Below, in pieces: positions 11,641 through 20,490 of a stretch of DNA of 64,000 nucleotides. Source of the stretch: Sequoia sempervirens (lineage: Eukaryota > Streptophyta > Pinopsida > Cupressales > Cupressaceae). The notes under the pieces are model-generated. The model made no database searches and had not been told where the DNA came from. It saw nothing but the letters and a program-made list of their open reading frames with translations. The stretch is taken from positions 310,001 through 374,000 of the forward strand of contig VDFB02254929.1 of assembly GCA_007258455.2 (NCBI GenBank). The letters are read 5' to 3'. Within the stretch, counting starts at the first letter, position 1, and the number at the start of each line of letters is the position of its first letter. The translations under genes and the position numbers were made by a program.

Positions 11641-12250
11641 CAACCGGATCGGCAAAAGTTGCCGAAATTCATGGGGAATGGCTCTGATCCTGACAACATT
11701 GCAAGACATGACTATCCGGATAGCCACTGGTGATGACCACCGCTGGTCGGGCGCATTTCCAACAACACTGTGACACCGACCTGTACTCGGAACTGGATCA
11801 AGCGCAGAGAGCCACATGGAGGGTCCTGAAGCAAAACTTTGAAGCAGAGTTCAAACTTCTACGGGACGATAGTGAGATCGTCACTGAAATATATCATACC
11901 AAACAAGGGAAGCATGAAAACGTACGGACCTACAACAGGAGGTTGAAAGACTTGATCGGGAAGCTGGAGGCACAGCCAGCCGATGGGTTAAAGAAACGAT
12001 GGTTCATTGAGGGACTGATTCCCTCACTTCGGCGAAAGATGAAAGTAGTACCGCCGTCCCTCGCACAATCGCTACGCCAATCCGCAATGGACATAGAAAG
12101 TGAAAATAAAACATCCTCCGAGGGAAAAGAAGACGACTACGAGGAGAGTACACGGACGACACGACGGTGAATCCAAGACCGTATAAGCACTCAGAAAGAT
12201 ATGATGCAAATGATGAAAGAATTGAAGGCGGAGGGAGAGGCAATGGAGAG
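11641..12250 (+). pseudogene. LARD-1 gag core
   Basis: The frame 11730-12170 encodes a Ty3-type capsid-like segment with W-x2-LKQNFEAEFKL, then Y-N-x-RLKDL, WFIEGLIPSLRRKM and a linker. This matches the usual order of the plant retrotransposon gag domain. An ATG at 11641 opens a short start in another frame, so a frameshift near 11720 separates them. A further frame change near 12170-12260 leads into the zinc-knuckle frame. It would form the virus-like particle. Confidence 0.65.
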
Positions 12251-12261
12251 AAGCCAGAGAA

Positions 12262-14448
12262 TTGTGGTGTACGGATTGCAATGGGGAAGGTCACACGAAG
12301 GCGAACTGTCCCAAGAACTTATTCTGCAATATCTGCCAAGTGATGGGACATTCCGTCAAGGAATGCCCATACAACTTAAAAGCTAGAAGTGCACAAGTAC
12401 TCTTCGCGCAGGGAGAACCGTCGACACCGCCGAACACACCACCAAAGCCCCAGTACAATAGCAATGCATCCCCTGGAGGTTACAGAAGCAATAGAAGTCC
12501 GAGAAACATGATACAGTACGATGCAAAAGGAAGGCCTATGATCCAATGCAGGAAGTGCAACGAATGGGGCCACTTCGCCAGGGACTGCCAGAACGGTCAA
12601 AGTTCGGGAGGGAGATTGTGTAAGTGGTGTGGACCAGGCGATCATGAAGATAACGAATGCCCGAAGCAAAAGGGTATCCATATGCTGGAAGTAGAAGAAC
12701 AAGAGGTATTGGCGATCACCAGAGCACAAGCAAAAAAAGCCACTTACCCAGATCCATGTACGGAGAAACAAAGCATGAAGGAAGCAAAAACCGAAGTGGA
12801 ACTGGCGATGGCGAAGGAAAACAAAGTACCTCCGGAGAAGCCAGGAACCTCTCGGCAGTCGGAGGCGGAAACCAACATCATACGGCAGGTACTGCAAACC
12901 ACCATACCGATCAAAGTAACTGACCTTCTCCAGACTATGCCGCAGTTGGGACTGGCGATCACAAATGTCGTCGAGGATGGCAAGCAACCGCGATTGGAGG
13001 AACGAAGGAAAGAATTGATACCAGAACCGCCACCGTACGGTGAACAAATAATCGACCCGGTATTGCTCACAGCGAACATCGGGAAGATGCCAGTGGGCGT
13101 GCATATGGAAATTAGAGGGAATATCTTGACAAATACTATCGTCGATGGAGGATCTGGAGTCAACGTACTACCTGAAGACACATGGAAGAGTCTCGGGAAG
13201 CCTACACTTTGGCCACCGACATTCCAACTGGTGGGCGCTGATCAACATGGTATCAAGCCGTTGGGAACACTGATGGCGCAGAAGGTGACGATCGGCACAC
13301 AACAGTTTTTGCTAAATTTTGTCGTCATCCCATTACAGAGGAAAGCATACGATGCACTACTTGGGAGAGGATGGCTGATAGCCGCGAAGGCAAATCATAA
13401 TTGGAAGAGGAACACACTCTCGATCGAGAACAACAGGCGAAAGTACGTCATCGACTTGAAGAACCAGGCCGTGAGCGAAGAATTGGCTTCCTCCGGATCT
13501 GAATCGGATGGAGGTGAATCGGTTATGGACGAAGGAAGGAAAGCTATGGAACCAAACATCGAAGGCGTACTTGAACTCGAGAGTTGTTCGGAGGACGAGA
13601 CAAGCTCATTGAATGGCTTATTTCATTGGCAGATGGAAGACTATGAAGTATTCCACCGAGAGTGTAACATGCTACAAATCGGGGAAATCAAGGAAGAAGA
13701 GAAACAGGGAAGGCCCAGCCAAACATTTCTGGCCGAGAACGGAGAGTACAAAGAAAGAGTATCAACACTGGACGATACACCAGTCCACAAATCTGAACAG
13801 GTACGAGATGAAAAAATTGTGTTGGAATTAAAAAATGAAAAGTATGAAAAAATTAAAAAATTAGAAAAAAAGAAAAGAGATGAAGAGAGAGAAAAAAGAG
13901 ATGAAAGGGAAAATGGAAAAGAAGAGAGAAGGGAGGAGAGAGAAAAAGAACGGAAGTTGGAAAAAATAAAAATAAATAGAAAAGAAGCTATGAAAATAAA
14001 AGAAAATAACGGAGTAAGTGAAGAAAAACAAGGCGTATGGGAAGAAAAAGAAAAAGACGAGAAAATTAAAAGAAACCAAAGAGAAGTCAGAAAAGAAAGC
14101 AAACGAAGGGAGAATAGATTAAATAATAAATTAAATAAGTCGGCCATCAGAAGAAATTTTAAATTAAGTAAAGTGAGGAAGATTAAAATAAATGCCTGGA
14201 GCATTAAAAGGCCAAAAGAGAAATTAACTGAGGAGAGTAAAAGGCGCAAGATTAAAGGAAAGAAGATTAAAATATGTCAAAACCCGAAGAGGAAGCAAGG
14301 CGTACGGCCAAGGGTGAAGGAAAGTAAGGAAAAAAATGAAATAAATATAAAACCTCATACCGTATGGCCAATTAAAGAGGCCACAGGTCGGAGACGAGCA
14401 CAGAGGAAAAGAAGGGAGGACGAACTTGCACGAGTTTATCAGTTGTAG
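12262..14448 (+). CDS. LARD-1 nucleocapsid-protease ORF with Lys/Glu-rich tail
   Basis: A 728-codon open frame. Residues 1-135 carry four CCHC-type knuckles (CTDCNGEGHTKANC, CNICQVMGHSVKEC, CRKCNEWGHFARDC, CKWCGPGDHEDNEC) that would bind RNA. About residues 270-400 form a retropepsin-like fold with a VDGGSGVNVLP catalytic loop and a later LLGRGWL motif. The catalytic loop has Gly-Gly after Asp where families usually have D-T/S-G. After an acidic region, residues about 510-720 are almost purely K, E, R and N, with strong A-richness in the DNA. It ends without RT. The track start is probably internal to a longer gag frame joined by a frameshift. Confidence 0.7.
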   Translation: MWCTDCNGEGHTKANCPKNLFCNICQVMGHSVKECPYNLKARSAQVLFAQGEPSTPPNTPPKPQYNSNASPGGYRSNRSPRNMIQYDAKGRPMIQCRKCNEWGHFARDCQNGQSSGGRLCKWCGPGDHEDNECPKQKGIHMLEVEEQEVLAITRAQAKKATYPDPCTEKQSMKEAKTEVELAMAKENKVPPEKPGTSRQSEAETNIIRQVLQTTIPIKVTDLLQTMPQLGLAITNVVEDGKQPRLEERRKELIPEPPPYGEQIIDPVLLTANIGKMPVGVHMEIRGNILTNTIVDGGSGVNVLPEDTWKSLGKPTLWPPTFQLVGADQHGIKPLGTLMAQKVTIGTQQFLLNFVVIPLQRKAYDALLGRGWLIAAKANHNWKRNTLSIENNRRKYVIDLKNQAVSEELASSGSESDGGESVMDEGRKAMEPNIEGVLELESCSEDETSSLNGLFHWQMEDYEVFHRECNMLQIGEIKEEEKQGRPSQTFLAENGEYKERVSTLDDTPVHKSEQVRDEKIVLELKNEKYEKIKKLEKKKRDEEREKRDERENGKEERREEREKERKLEKIKINRKEAMKIKENNGVSEEKQGVWEEKEKDEKIKRNQREVRKESKRRENRLNNKLNKSAIRRNFKLSKVRKIKINAWSIKRPKEKLTEESKRRKIKGKKIKICQNPKRKQGVRPRVKESKEKNEINIKPHTVWPIKEATGRRRAQRKRREDELARVYQL
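13800..14340 (+). repeat. Purine-rich AAA/GAA low-complexity tract
   Basis: The coding strand is mostly A and G and encodes long K/E/R runs in the LARD-1 ORF. The opposite strand reads as a Ser/Phe/Leu-rich open frame, which is a composition shadow rather than a gene. Confidence 0.7.
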
Positions 14449-15349
14449 AGGCGCACAGGGCACAGAGAAGGAAGTCGTACGGCATCAAGGGTTCTACACT
14501 CAGTACAAATCGCCAGACAAGGAAGTCGTACGGCCTCAGAGATTCTATACTCAGCACAATTCGCCAGGGAAGGAAGTCGTACGGCATCTAAAAGACTTCA
14601 AGGCCGTACGGGGTTCCATTTCTCGAATAGCACGTCAAGGGTCGAAGCCTGTGGAGGACGTACGGCATTCAGAGCTTGACATCGTACGGCATCCAAGGAA
14701 CTCTCAAACCGTACGGTATTTTCACATTTCCCAGTTTTCATTCTATTTGCCAGTAGAAATCGTACGGCCTCTGCAAGTTGAAAATTTCGCCAAGGGTAAC
14801 ATCGTACGGCCTCTGCAAGTTGGATATGTTGCCAAGATTTACATCGTACGGCAAGTGAAAATTGAAAGATTGGCCAAGTTCTGCACCGTACGACCTTTGC
14901 CACTGGAAAATTTTGTTAAGTCCTGCATCGTACGACATTATTTCCTCAGGAGATTTCGTACGGCCTCAGGAGAATCCGTACGACCTCAGGAGATTTCGCA
15001 GACGGCTCGTGAGAACTGTGACGCAAAGATATTGCCTCGAGATTTCAGACGCCTCGTGGTTCCCCATTTCAGCCGGTATCGCCCATTCATCCAAACCTGC
15101 ACGGCCTTGGCGCATCATTTGGCAGCTCGCGCTTCCATCGTAAGTGTCGGCAATTTTTTGCGCTCGGGCGACCTTGGCAGCTCGCCAGCTCGCGCAATTC
15201 GCGCTTCATCGGGCAAGGCTCGGGTAGCTTTCATAGTTTCGGGTACCGAGTTATCGGGCCGGACCAACCGACAAAAATGGACAAGGCGCGATGCAAAGAC
15301 TACCAAAGGTAGCCTCGGCTGCGAAGAGAAAAAAGATGGATGCCGATAA
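14426..15349 (+). CDS. Hypothetical LARD-1 ORF containing the VR repeats
   Basis: A 307-codon frame overlaps the end of the nucleocapsid-protease ORF by 23 bases and overlaps the start of the next ORF by about 59 bases, each in another frame. The first 190 residues hold thirteen Val-Arg repeats with aromatic and basic spacers. The remainder is Arg/Ser/Ala-rich with no recognised domain. Whether it is translated is uncertain; the repeats could act as DNA or RNA instead. Confidence 0.35.
   Translation: MHEFISCRGAQGTEKEVVRHQGFYTQYKSPDKEVVRPQRFYTQHNSPGKEVVRHLKDFKAVRGSISRIARQGSKPVEDVRHSELDIVRHPRNSQTVRYFHISQFSFYLPVEIVRPLQVENFAKGNIVRPLQVGYVAKIYIVRQVKIERLAKFCTVRPLPLENFVKSCIVRHYFLRRFRTASGESVRPQEISQTARENCDAKILPRDFRRLVVPHFSRYRPFIQTCTALAHHLAARASIVSVGNFLRSGDLGSSPARAIRASSGKARVAFIVSGTELSGRTNRQKWTRRDAKTTKGSLGCEEKKDGCR
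14460..15000 (+). repeat. CGTACGGC repeat array encoding spaced Val-Arg motifs
   Basis: About fourteen copies of the word CGTACGGC/CGTACGAC recur every 25-55 bases (near 14474, 14525, 14575, 14603, 14661, 14682, 14709, 14759, 14800, 14842, 14885, 14925, 14955 and 14975). In the frame 14426-15349 thirteen of them read VR(P/H/Y/Q/G), for example VRPLQV twice. CGTACG is its own reverse complement, so the minus strand also reads VR at those places. Scattered relatives occur upstream (14306, 14361). Confidence 0.75.
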
Positions 15350-17471
15350 TGAAACGATGACATGGGAGAACCTGACCGGCAACGAGTGCAAGCAATGGTG
15401 GCGAAGCACTCCCGACGACCACTCTCTGAAGGTTGCGCTTCGACACGCTCGGGTAGACAAGGCTGTGCTCGTGCCCTTTTTCAATTCTCGGGAGTTCGAG
15501 CCTTGGCTGAAGGCGATGGTGGAGAACTATTGCAGGCATACGCACAAGTCCGTCATTGATTACAGAGGTTGCCGAGTGACCGTTTCATTCTGGCCTCAGG
15601 ACTTTGAGCGGGTGTTCGGCATCCCAGCTTCGGGAATAGGGGTTAACAAACCCAAGAGAATGACGCAGGAACACAAAGAACTGCTAGTCAAGCAAGTGTG
15701 CCGAAGCGACTTGTCAGCCGAAGAATAGCGTATCATATGGAATACTGGCAATCGAGGCCTCCGGAAGAACCACCTAGCAACGGCAGAATGGAAATGTTTG
15801 CTTGACCTAATGAAATGCCGACTCACAGGGGCTAGCCGAGCGTCGGACATTGCCTTATGGCAGGTGGATTTCATGGTCGGACTTCGAGTTGGCCGAGTAT
15901 ACAACTGGGCGAGGCTACTCACAGAGCGGATGAGGGATTTTCTAGCGCAGAGGCATAAGGCCTTCTATATGACTCAGCACGCCATAGCTCTCTTTTTGGA
16001 TGCCGTGCACACACAGGTGCCCGAGGGCAATTGGGGTCGGTTGCGGCCACTCACTCACCTGGACCCGGGATGGCCTACCGTATTTTACTGGTCGGAACTG
16101 GAAGTAAAGCAAGCAGGGGAGGGCACAGCTTTGGGGAAAAAGAGGAAACGAAAGGAGGCATCGGTGGAAGAGGAAACATCAGAGGAGGAGGCCTCGGAGG
16201 ACAGCGATGCATCTGACAGAGAGGAGCCCATTGACTTATCTTCCTCGCCATCGGAGTCTAGTCCACCGGCCGATGAGGAGGTGTCTGTTGCCATCGGGGG
16301 TCAGGAGGCAGGCGAGATTGATATACCAGTATTGCAGCCGGCAGGATTTACTCTTCCGGCACCGCCAGCCAGCCAGAGTACACACTCAGTCACGTTTACC
16401 CTCCCTGTTGCGCCAGTTGGAGCCGGGCGGATGTTGAGGGTAGCCGCTTCACTACCGGGAGCATCTCCAGGGTGGGCACCTCTCGCCACCACATCACAGG
16501 GGGCACTCACTGTATCGGCGGCAGGTTCCACTGCCTCGGTTGAGATACTGCCAGCGGTTTGTTCTCTTACACCACCGTCAGCATCGATAGCGACAGGAGT
16601 GGCAACCTCGGCAGCAGGAGCTGGGGGAATGACCGAGGCCACTGAGGAGACGATTCCAGCCCCAGGAGCACCCGGGGTAGCACAGATCGATAGTTGGCTG
16701 GGATCGGTGGGCCTCACCTTGGACGTGGCTGAGCAGCCAGACCAGCAGGAGAAGAGTCCCTCGGAGGGACAAGGGGACGAGGAGGGGCCGATCATTCACA
16801 CCCAGCAGAGTGAGACGGCCAGGATCGGCGAAGACACACTTGCACACCCGGAGGCGAGCATAGCAGAGGCACCAGAGACAACCATTCAGGAGCCTCAGCC
16901 GGTAGTCGGGGAGCCGCCCCAAGAGGAGACAGAACATTGTATACCTTCTGATGATGAGGAGAACGAGGAGGGTGCTTCCACAGAGGGCTTTGTCGTGGAA
17001 ATGTCACAGTTGGACCCGTCGGACCCAGTAGGCACGGTACAGCGATATGTGGAGGAGCTCGAGCACATGGGCAAATTGATGATCCGCGTGGGATAGGTTT
17101 CCAGGGACCTGAGGATTGGCCGATCGCCTCTGGTAGGCCAGGAGGTTCACCGCATTCGGGGATTTGTGTAGATGGGGTGTGAGGCGGAGTTTGCACGGAT
17201 ATTTGGCGAGGGGTGGCCAGCAGGAGAGACTCCTGCTATGATGAGAGCCTGGCGGGGTCGGCCACCGAGGCTAGTAGGGCGGGATGCAGGCGTCCTGGAG
17301 AGTTTATACTACATCGAGCTTGCCTTCCGAGATGTCTTCATTCTGATGAAGCGCCAAATATTTTCCACCGAGGTAGCGGTATCTCGCCGAGTGGATGCCT
17401 ATAGACTCCTTCAGCGGGTCAAGGATGAGTTAGCTGCGACCATCAAGCATATCTTGCATCAACTTTACTGA
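15291..17471 (+). pseudogene. LARD-1 second large ORF (727 codons in one frame, three TAG stops)
   Basis: Frames 15291-15728, 15798-17096 and 17172-17471 are all the same phase. They are separated only by TAG codons at 15726, 17094 and 17169, so this is one gene with nonsense changes. An N-terminal globular part contains a FWPQDFERVFGIPASG segment. It is followed by a DIALWQVDFMVGLRVG...NWARLLTERMRDFL segment, a lysine-rich basic patch (GKKRKRKE), an acidic stretch, a long Ala/Pro/Ser/Thr-rich linker and a helical end. The plan parallels the U3 ORFs of elements 1 and 2 (FGI word, NW-like helix, acidic linker, helical end), but that relation is only inferred. After 17471 the same phase still looks coding up to the polypurine tract, with further stops. 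Function unknown. Confidence 0.6.
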
Positions 17472-17882
17472 ACACCCCGCTTGCCAAATGAGGGGAGCCC
17501 GGATTGGACATCTTGAGCCTCTGCGGCAGCCTTGAGGAGGAGGCAGCGTAAAGAGGCGCGATGGCAGCAGCCGAATGAAAAGCTGCTGGAGGACCGGGGC
17601 TTGGCCGCAAAGAAGTAGAATTACGCCAAGAATGCAGAAGCAGAAAGGTGCAAAGCGGGGCCAACTGATGTAGGTAGCCTGGATGGTGAAGGCGGCGAGG
17701 GAGAGGGAGATCCCGGCAGATCGGTAGCTTCGTACACACACGGAGGAGCTGAGGCGCCTGAGAGCAGAGCATTCTTCCACCACTCCGAGGTCATCTGTGC
17801 ATCCAGGGACGCACTCCCTTCCCCCTACTTCTCAGTAATCTTATCTTGTTGTATATGTCGTCTGGAAGACGACTTCCTTTTT

Positions 17883-17893
17883 GGGGGGGATGA
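17883..17893 (+). promoter_or_regulatory. LARD-1 polypurine tract
   Basis: GGGGGGGA followed by TGA lies directly before the 3' LTR start TGTTAGTCGG. This is the usual position for the plus-strand DNA primer. Confidence 0.8.
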
Positions 17894-18361
17894 TGTTAGT
17901 CGGATATTTTACTTGTTGTCGGTCGTAGTTGGCCTCGGTCGTAGTCGGCCTCGGTTCGTAGTCGGCCTCGGTCATACTCGGCAATTGTCAAATAAAACAA
18001 TAGTTAGTAAATAATGTCATGTAATGTCATGTACTCTCGGCAAAACATGTTCTGATTAATGTTAATGTAATGTTGTTATGAAGCGTCGTGTCGGTTGGTT
18101 GTCTAACCACCGCCGAGCGTTATATGTAGTCGGTTGGGATAGTCGGGAGATAGTCATGAGTGATGAATAATGAATGAGTTTTGTTGCCGATGGTTATACT
18201 GTAAGCATTGTGATACTCTTTGTACATGATATTCCTGAGAATGAATAAAGTTTCTGGCATTTTACTATGATATCTTTCAGTTTACTGTTTTATCCTATGT
18301 TCTGCATATTACAAGTTTGCCAGTAGTACGTCAGATTAGAATCCCATTCCGTAGGCAAACA
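17894..18361 (+). repeat. LARD-1 3' LTR
   Basis: Matches 10212-10665 nearly completely and ends CAAACA. It is followed at once by the TCCAT duplication and the resumed Copia A protease sequence. Confidence 0.92.
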
Positions 18362-19312
18362 TCCATAGAGAAATGTTATCACCAAGGAAAACTTTTCCTC
18401 TATCACACTCCTTGTAATGTGAGTACCAATCCCTATTGAGGAGTCACATGGTATGAAGCACTTGAGTCAATCAACAAGGAATCATTACCAACAATGTTAG
18501 CGGATGCAAACAGATCAGTAATACACTCATTAGTGTTAGAGGATCTATTTGAAGAATCATCCTTTTCTTGGATTTGCAATCCTTCTTTATGTGACCTCTC
18601 TTGTCACAATTCTAGCATTTCACCTTAGGCTTAGGAAGAGACTTAGATTGTCCTTCTTCTTGTACTTCTTATCTCCACCACCTTTCTTCTTACCCCCTCT
18701 ATCATTAGACCTAATCCTCACAATGAGGGCATCAGTAGAGGAACAATCCATGGACTTTCTCCTAGTTTCTTCACTTAACAAGATGCCAATGACCTCTTCC
18801 AATTGAGGTTAAAAAAAACTATTACTGATTTTCATAATCATGTTCTCCCATAAGTCAGGTAAGGAACACAACAACAAAATACGTTTATCCTCTTCCTTTA
18901 TTTTGACTCCTATTGACACTAGATAACTAAGAATCAAATTAAAGGTGTTAAGAACTTAAGATGCTCATTCACCAAGTCTCATCTTTAGGGAATACAACTT
19001 CCTCTTCAAGAAAGACTTGTTGACAAGACTCTTGGACTGATACAAGGACCCTATTTTCTTCCACAACAAATGAGTGGAAGTCTCATCTTACATATCCATT
19101 AACACAATATTTGAAAGACATGACTTAAAGTTTTGAACATCAAACTTTTCCCTGGATGCACAGAAGATATTAGTCGGATATTTGGGTTTTATTGAAGAAG
19201 ATATTGCAATCCATTGATCTGTCTCTATCGGGAGGTCTTCAATCTTCAACTCGCATGACTTAAAGTTTTGAACATCAAACTTTTCAATATTGGACCTTTT
19301 TGTGCTTGCCAT
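18362..19312 (-). pseudogene. Copia A gag and start of protease
   Basis: From ATG 19312 the minus strand reads a typical plant copia gag start (MASTKRSNIEKFD...). A segment with the LLSEETRRKSMD motif follows, then a Lys/Gly-rich linker, a decayed zinc-knuckle region near 18580-18620 and a protease start with IDSSASYHVTP near 18440-18480. A 31-bp sequence (19121-19151) is repeated at 19257-19287 and puts a second FDVQNFKSC peptide into gag. Stops and frame changes make it defective. LARD-1 cuts it at 18361. Confidence 0.75.
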
Positions 19313-19472
19313 GAATCTAACACAACATTGCTTTTTGTTTTCACATGATCCTTCAAAGGTTCCCACTTAAACTGGCTATACATGTACTACACTGAACTTG
19401 GATGTTAGGGTTTCACAATTGTTGAGGGTTTTAGCATGACACATCTAGGGGTGTATCTTCAAATGATGTGGT

Positions 19473-19488
19473 CCTTGCTTTGATAACA
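19473..19488 (-). promoter_or_regulatory. Copia A primer-binding site (initiator tRNA-Met type, decayed)
   Basis: The minus strand reads TGTTATCAAAGCAAGG just inside the 5' LTR, resembling the copia consensus TGGTATCAGAGC with changes. It lies about 16 bases from the inferred LTR end. Confidence 0.5.
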
Positions 19489-19504
19489 CACTCTAATAAC
19501 CAAA

Positions 19505-20490
19505 TGATGAGAATAAATCACTGATATAGATGACTGATAAAGTGGGATATTCAAACACCTTAAAACTATGTGGTAACAGTTATGTTGTTATAGGATTCAA
19601 TTAAGCAACATTTAAGGATGCACATGAAGCAATATACAAGTCACAGATACACATGGGAAACCCTTACTTGAAAAAACCCACCAGCAAAAAGACATTCACA
19701 ATTGTTTTATTCAGGAAATTACATCCAATAGAATAGGTCTATTTCCATCACAATCTCAATCTATGGACTAACAACCTATAACCTATGAATGAGATTTCAC
19801 ACCTTCATGATTCAACCGCATACAACAATCTCCAACCTTTACCAACCTTGGCACATTTGTATGAACAAATAGATATAGTCGCAAAACTGTCCTGGAAGGA
19901 ATTCCAATTGTCTGATTGCCATGTAGAATATCAATTGTCACACGACCATCTCACAACCATATCATGACATCAGCATACCTCACATTATAGGGAACATGGC
20001 TTCTCAACTTGAGTAACCACTGCACACAGTAGGCTACTGTTCACCCGCTTTACTTGAACTGCAAACATGCCTTCGTGCACTACAGCCAAACACTTCCCAT
20101 GGCTTGTGTCAGTAGAGCCAAACTCTTGATGAACTATATTTGCTTGCGATACCTCTAGGAATCTCCTGGAACATCCCTATGATCTTGTTCATCACCGCAT
20201 TTACTCCAATAGCACTGCAAGTGAACTTGCATTGTCATACACACTTATAGTGACACACCTACTATTGTGCAGTTGTGAGTTCTCCAAATGACTTACGGTT
20301 GGGAACATAACAACACTGGACTTATATAAGTGTCCATGCTAAATCACAACACCTAAAACTCACTGCGACCTGCTTACTAGTCTACTAGACAACTACCAAA
20401 GGAACTTAGAACAAAGTCCGTCAACTGCTTCCAGCAAAAGCCTTATCAGGAACACTTTGCAAGTGAAACCCCAACACCAAAGTTCCGACA
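19505..20490 (-). repeat. Copia A 5' LTR
   Basis: On the minus strand it runs from TGTCGGAACTTTGG (20490) to an ATTCTCATCA end (19505). The first 130 bases align with the broken 3' LTR at 242-369. The left edge is chosen from the TG/CA rule and is less certain than the right. Confidence 0.65.

Larger units (their letters stand above)
10212..18361 (+). mobile_element. LARD-1: 8.15-kb LTR element with gag-protease and a large extra ORF, no polymerase
   Basis: Two nearly identical LTRs (10212-10665 and 17894-18361) are flanked by a perfect TCCAT duplication (10207-10211 and 18362-18366). A primer-binding site follows the 5' LTR and a G-rich polypurine tract precedes the 3' LTR. Inside are gag fragments, four CCHC knuckles, a retropepsin-like domain, a lysine/glutamate-rich stretch, a VR peptide-repeat stretch and a second ORF. 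No RT, RNase H or integrase signature is present, so it needs polymerase in trans. The few LTR differences (mainly two small indels) make it one of the youngest insertions here. It sits in the Copia A protease region. Confidence 0.9.
1..20490 (-). mobile_element. Copia A: decayed Ty1/copia retrotransposon, minus strand, split by two insertions
   Basis: Reading right to left: 5' LTR (19505-20490), primer-binding site, gag, protease, integrase, reverse transcriptase, RNase H, then the start of the 3' LTR (369 leftwards). The order protease-integrase-RT is diagnostic of Ty1/copia. The element is interrupted in the protease region by LARD-1 (10212-18361) and in RNase H by U3-ORF element 1 (564-7348). 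Both host junctions rejoin the copia frame. The 3' LTR is cut near 242 by unknown sequence, so the left target duplication is not visible. The bases right of the 5' LTR are GTTTT. Many stops and frameshifts make it non-functional. Confidence 0.85.

Noticed and set aside
13641..14249. 202-residue Ser/Phe/Leu-rich minus-strand frame that looks like a membrane protein
   Set aside because: It is the antisense shadow of the AAA/GAA-rich Lys/Glu tract of the LARD-1 ORF.
14598..14938. Minus-strand frames with repeated VRC / RPYD peptides
   Set aside because: They arise because CGTACG is palindromic; composition and context favour the plus strand, and no start signal stands out.
19171..19186. TTAGTCGGATATTT in Copia A gag identical to the start of the LARD-1 LTR
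   Set aside because: Only 14 bases match, with no flanking LTR similarity or duplication; treated as chance.
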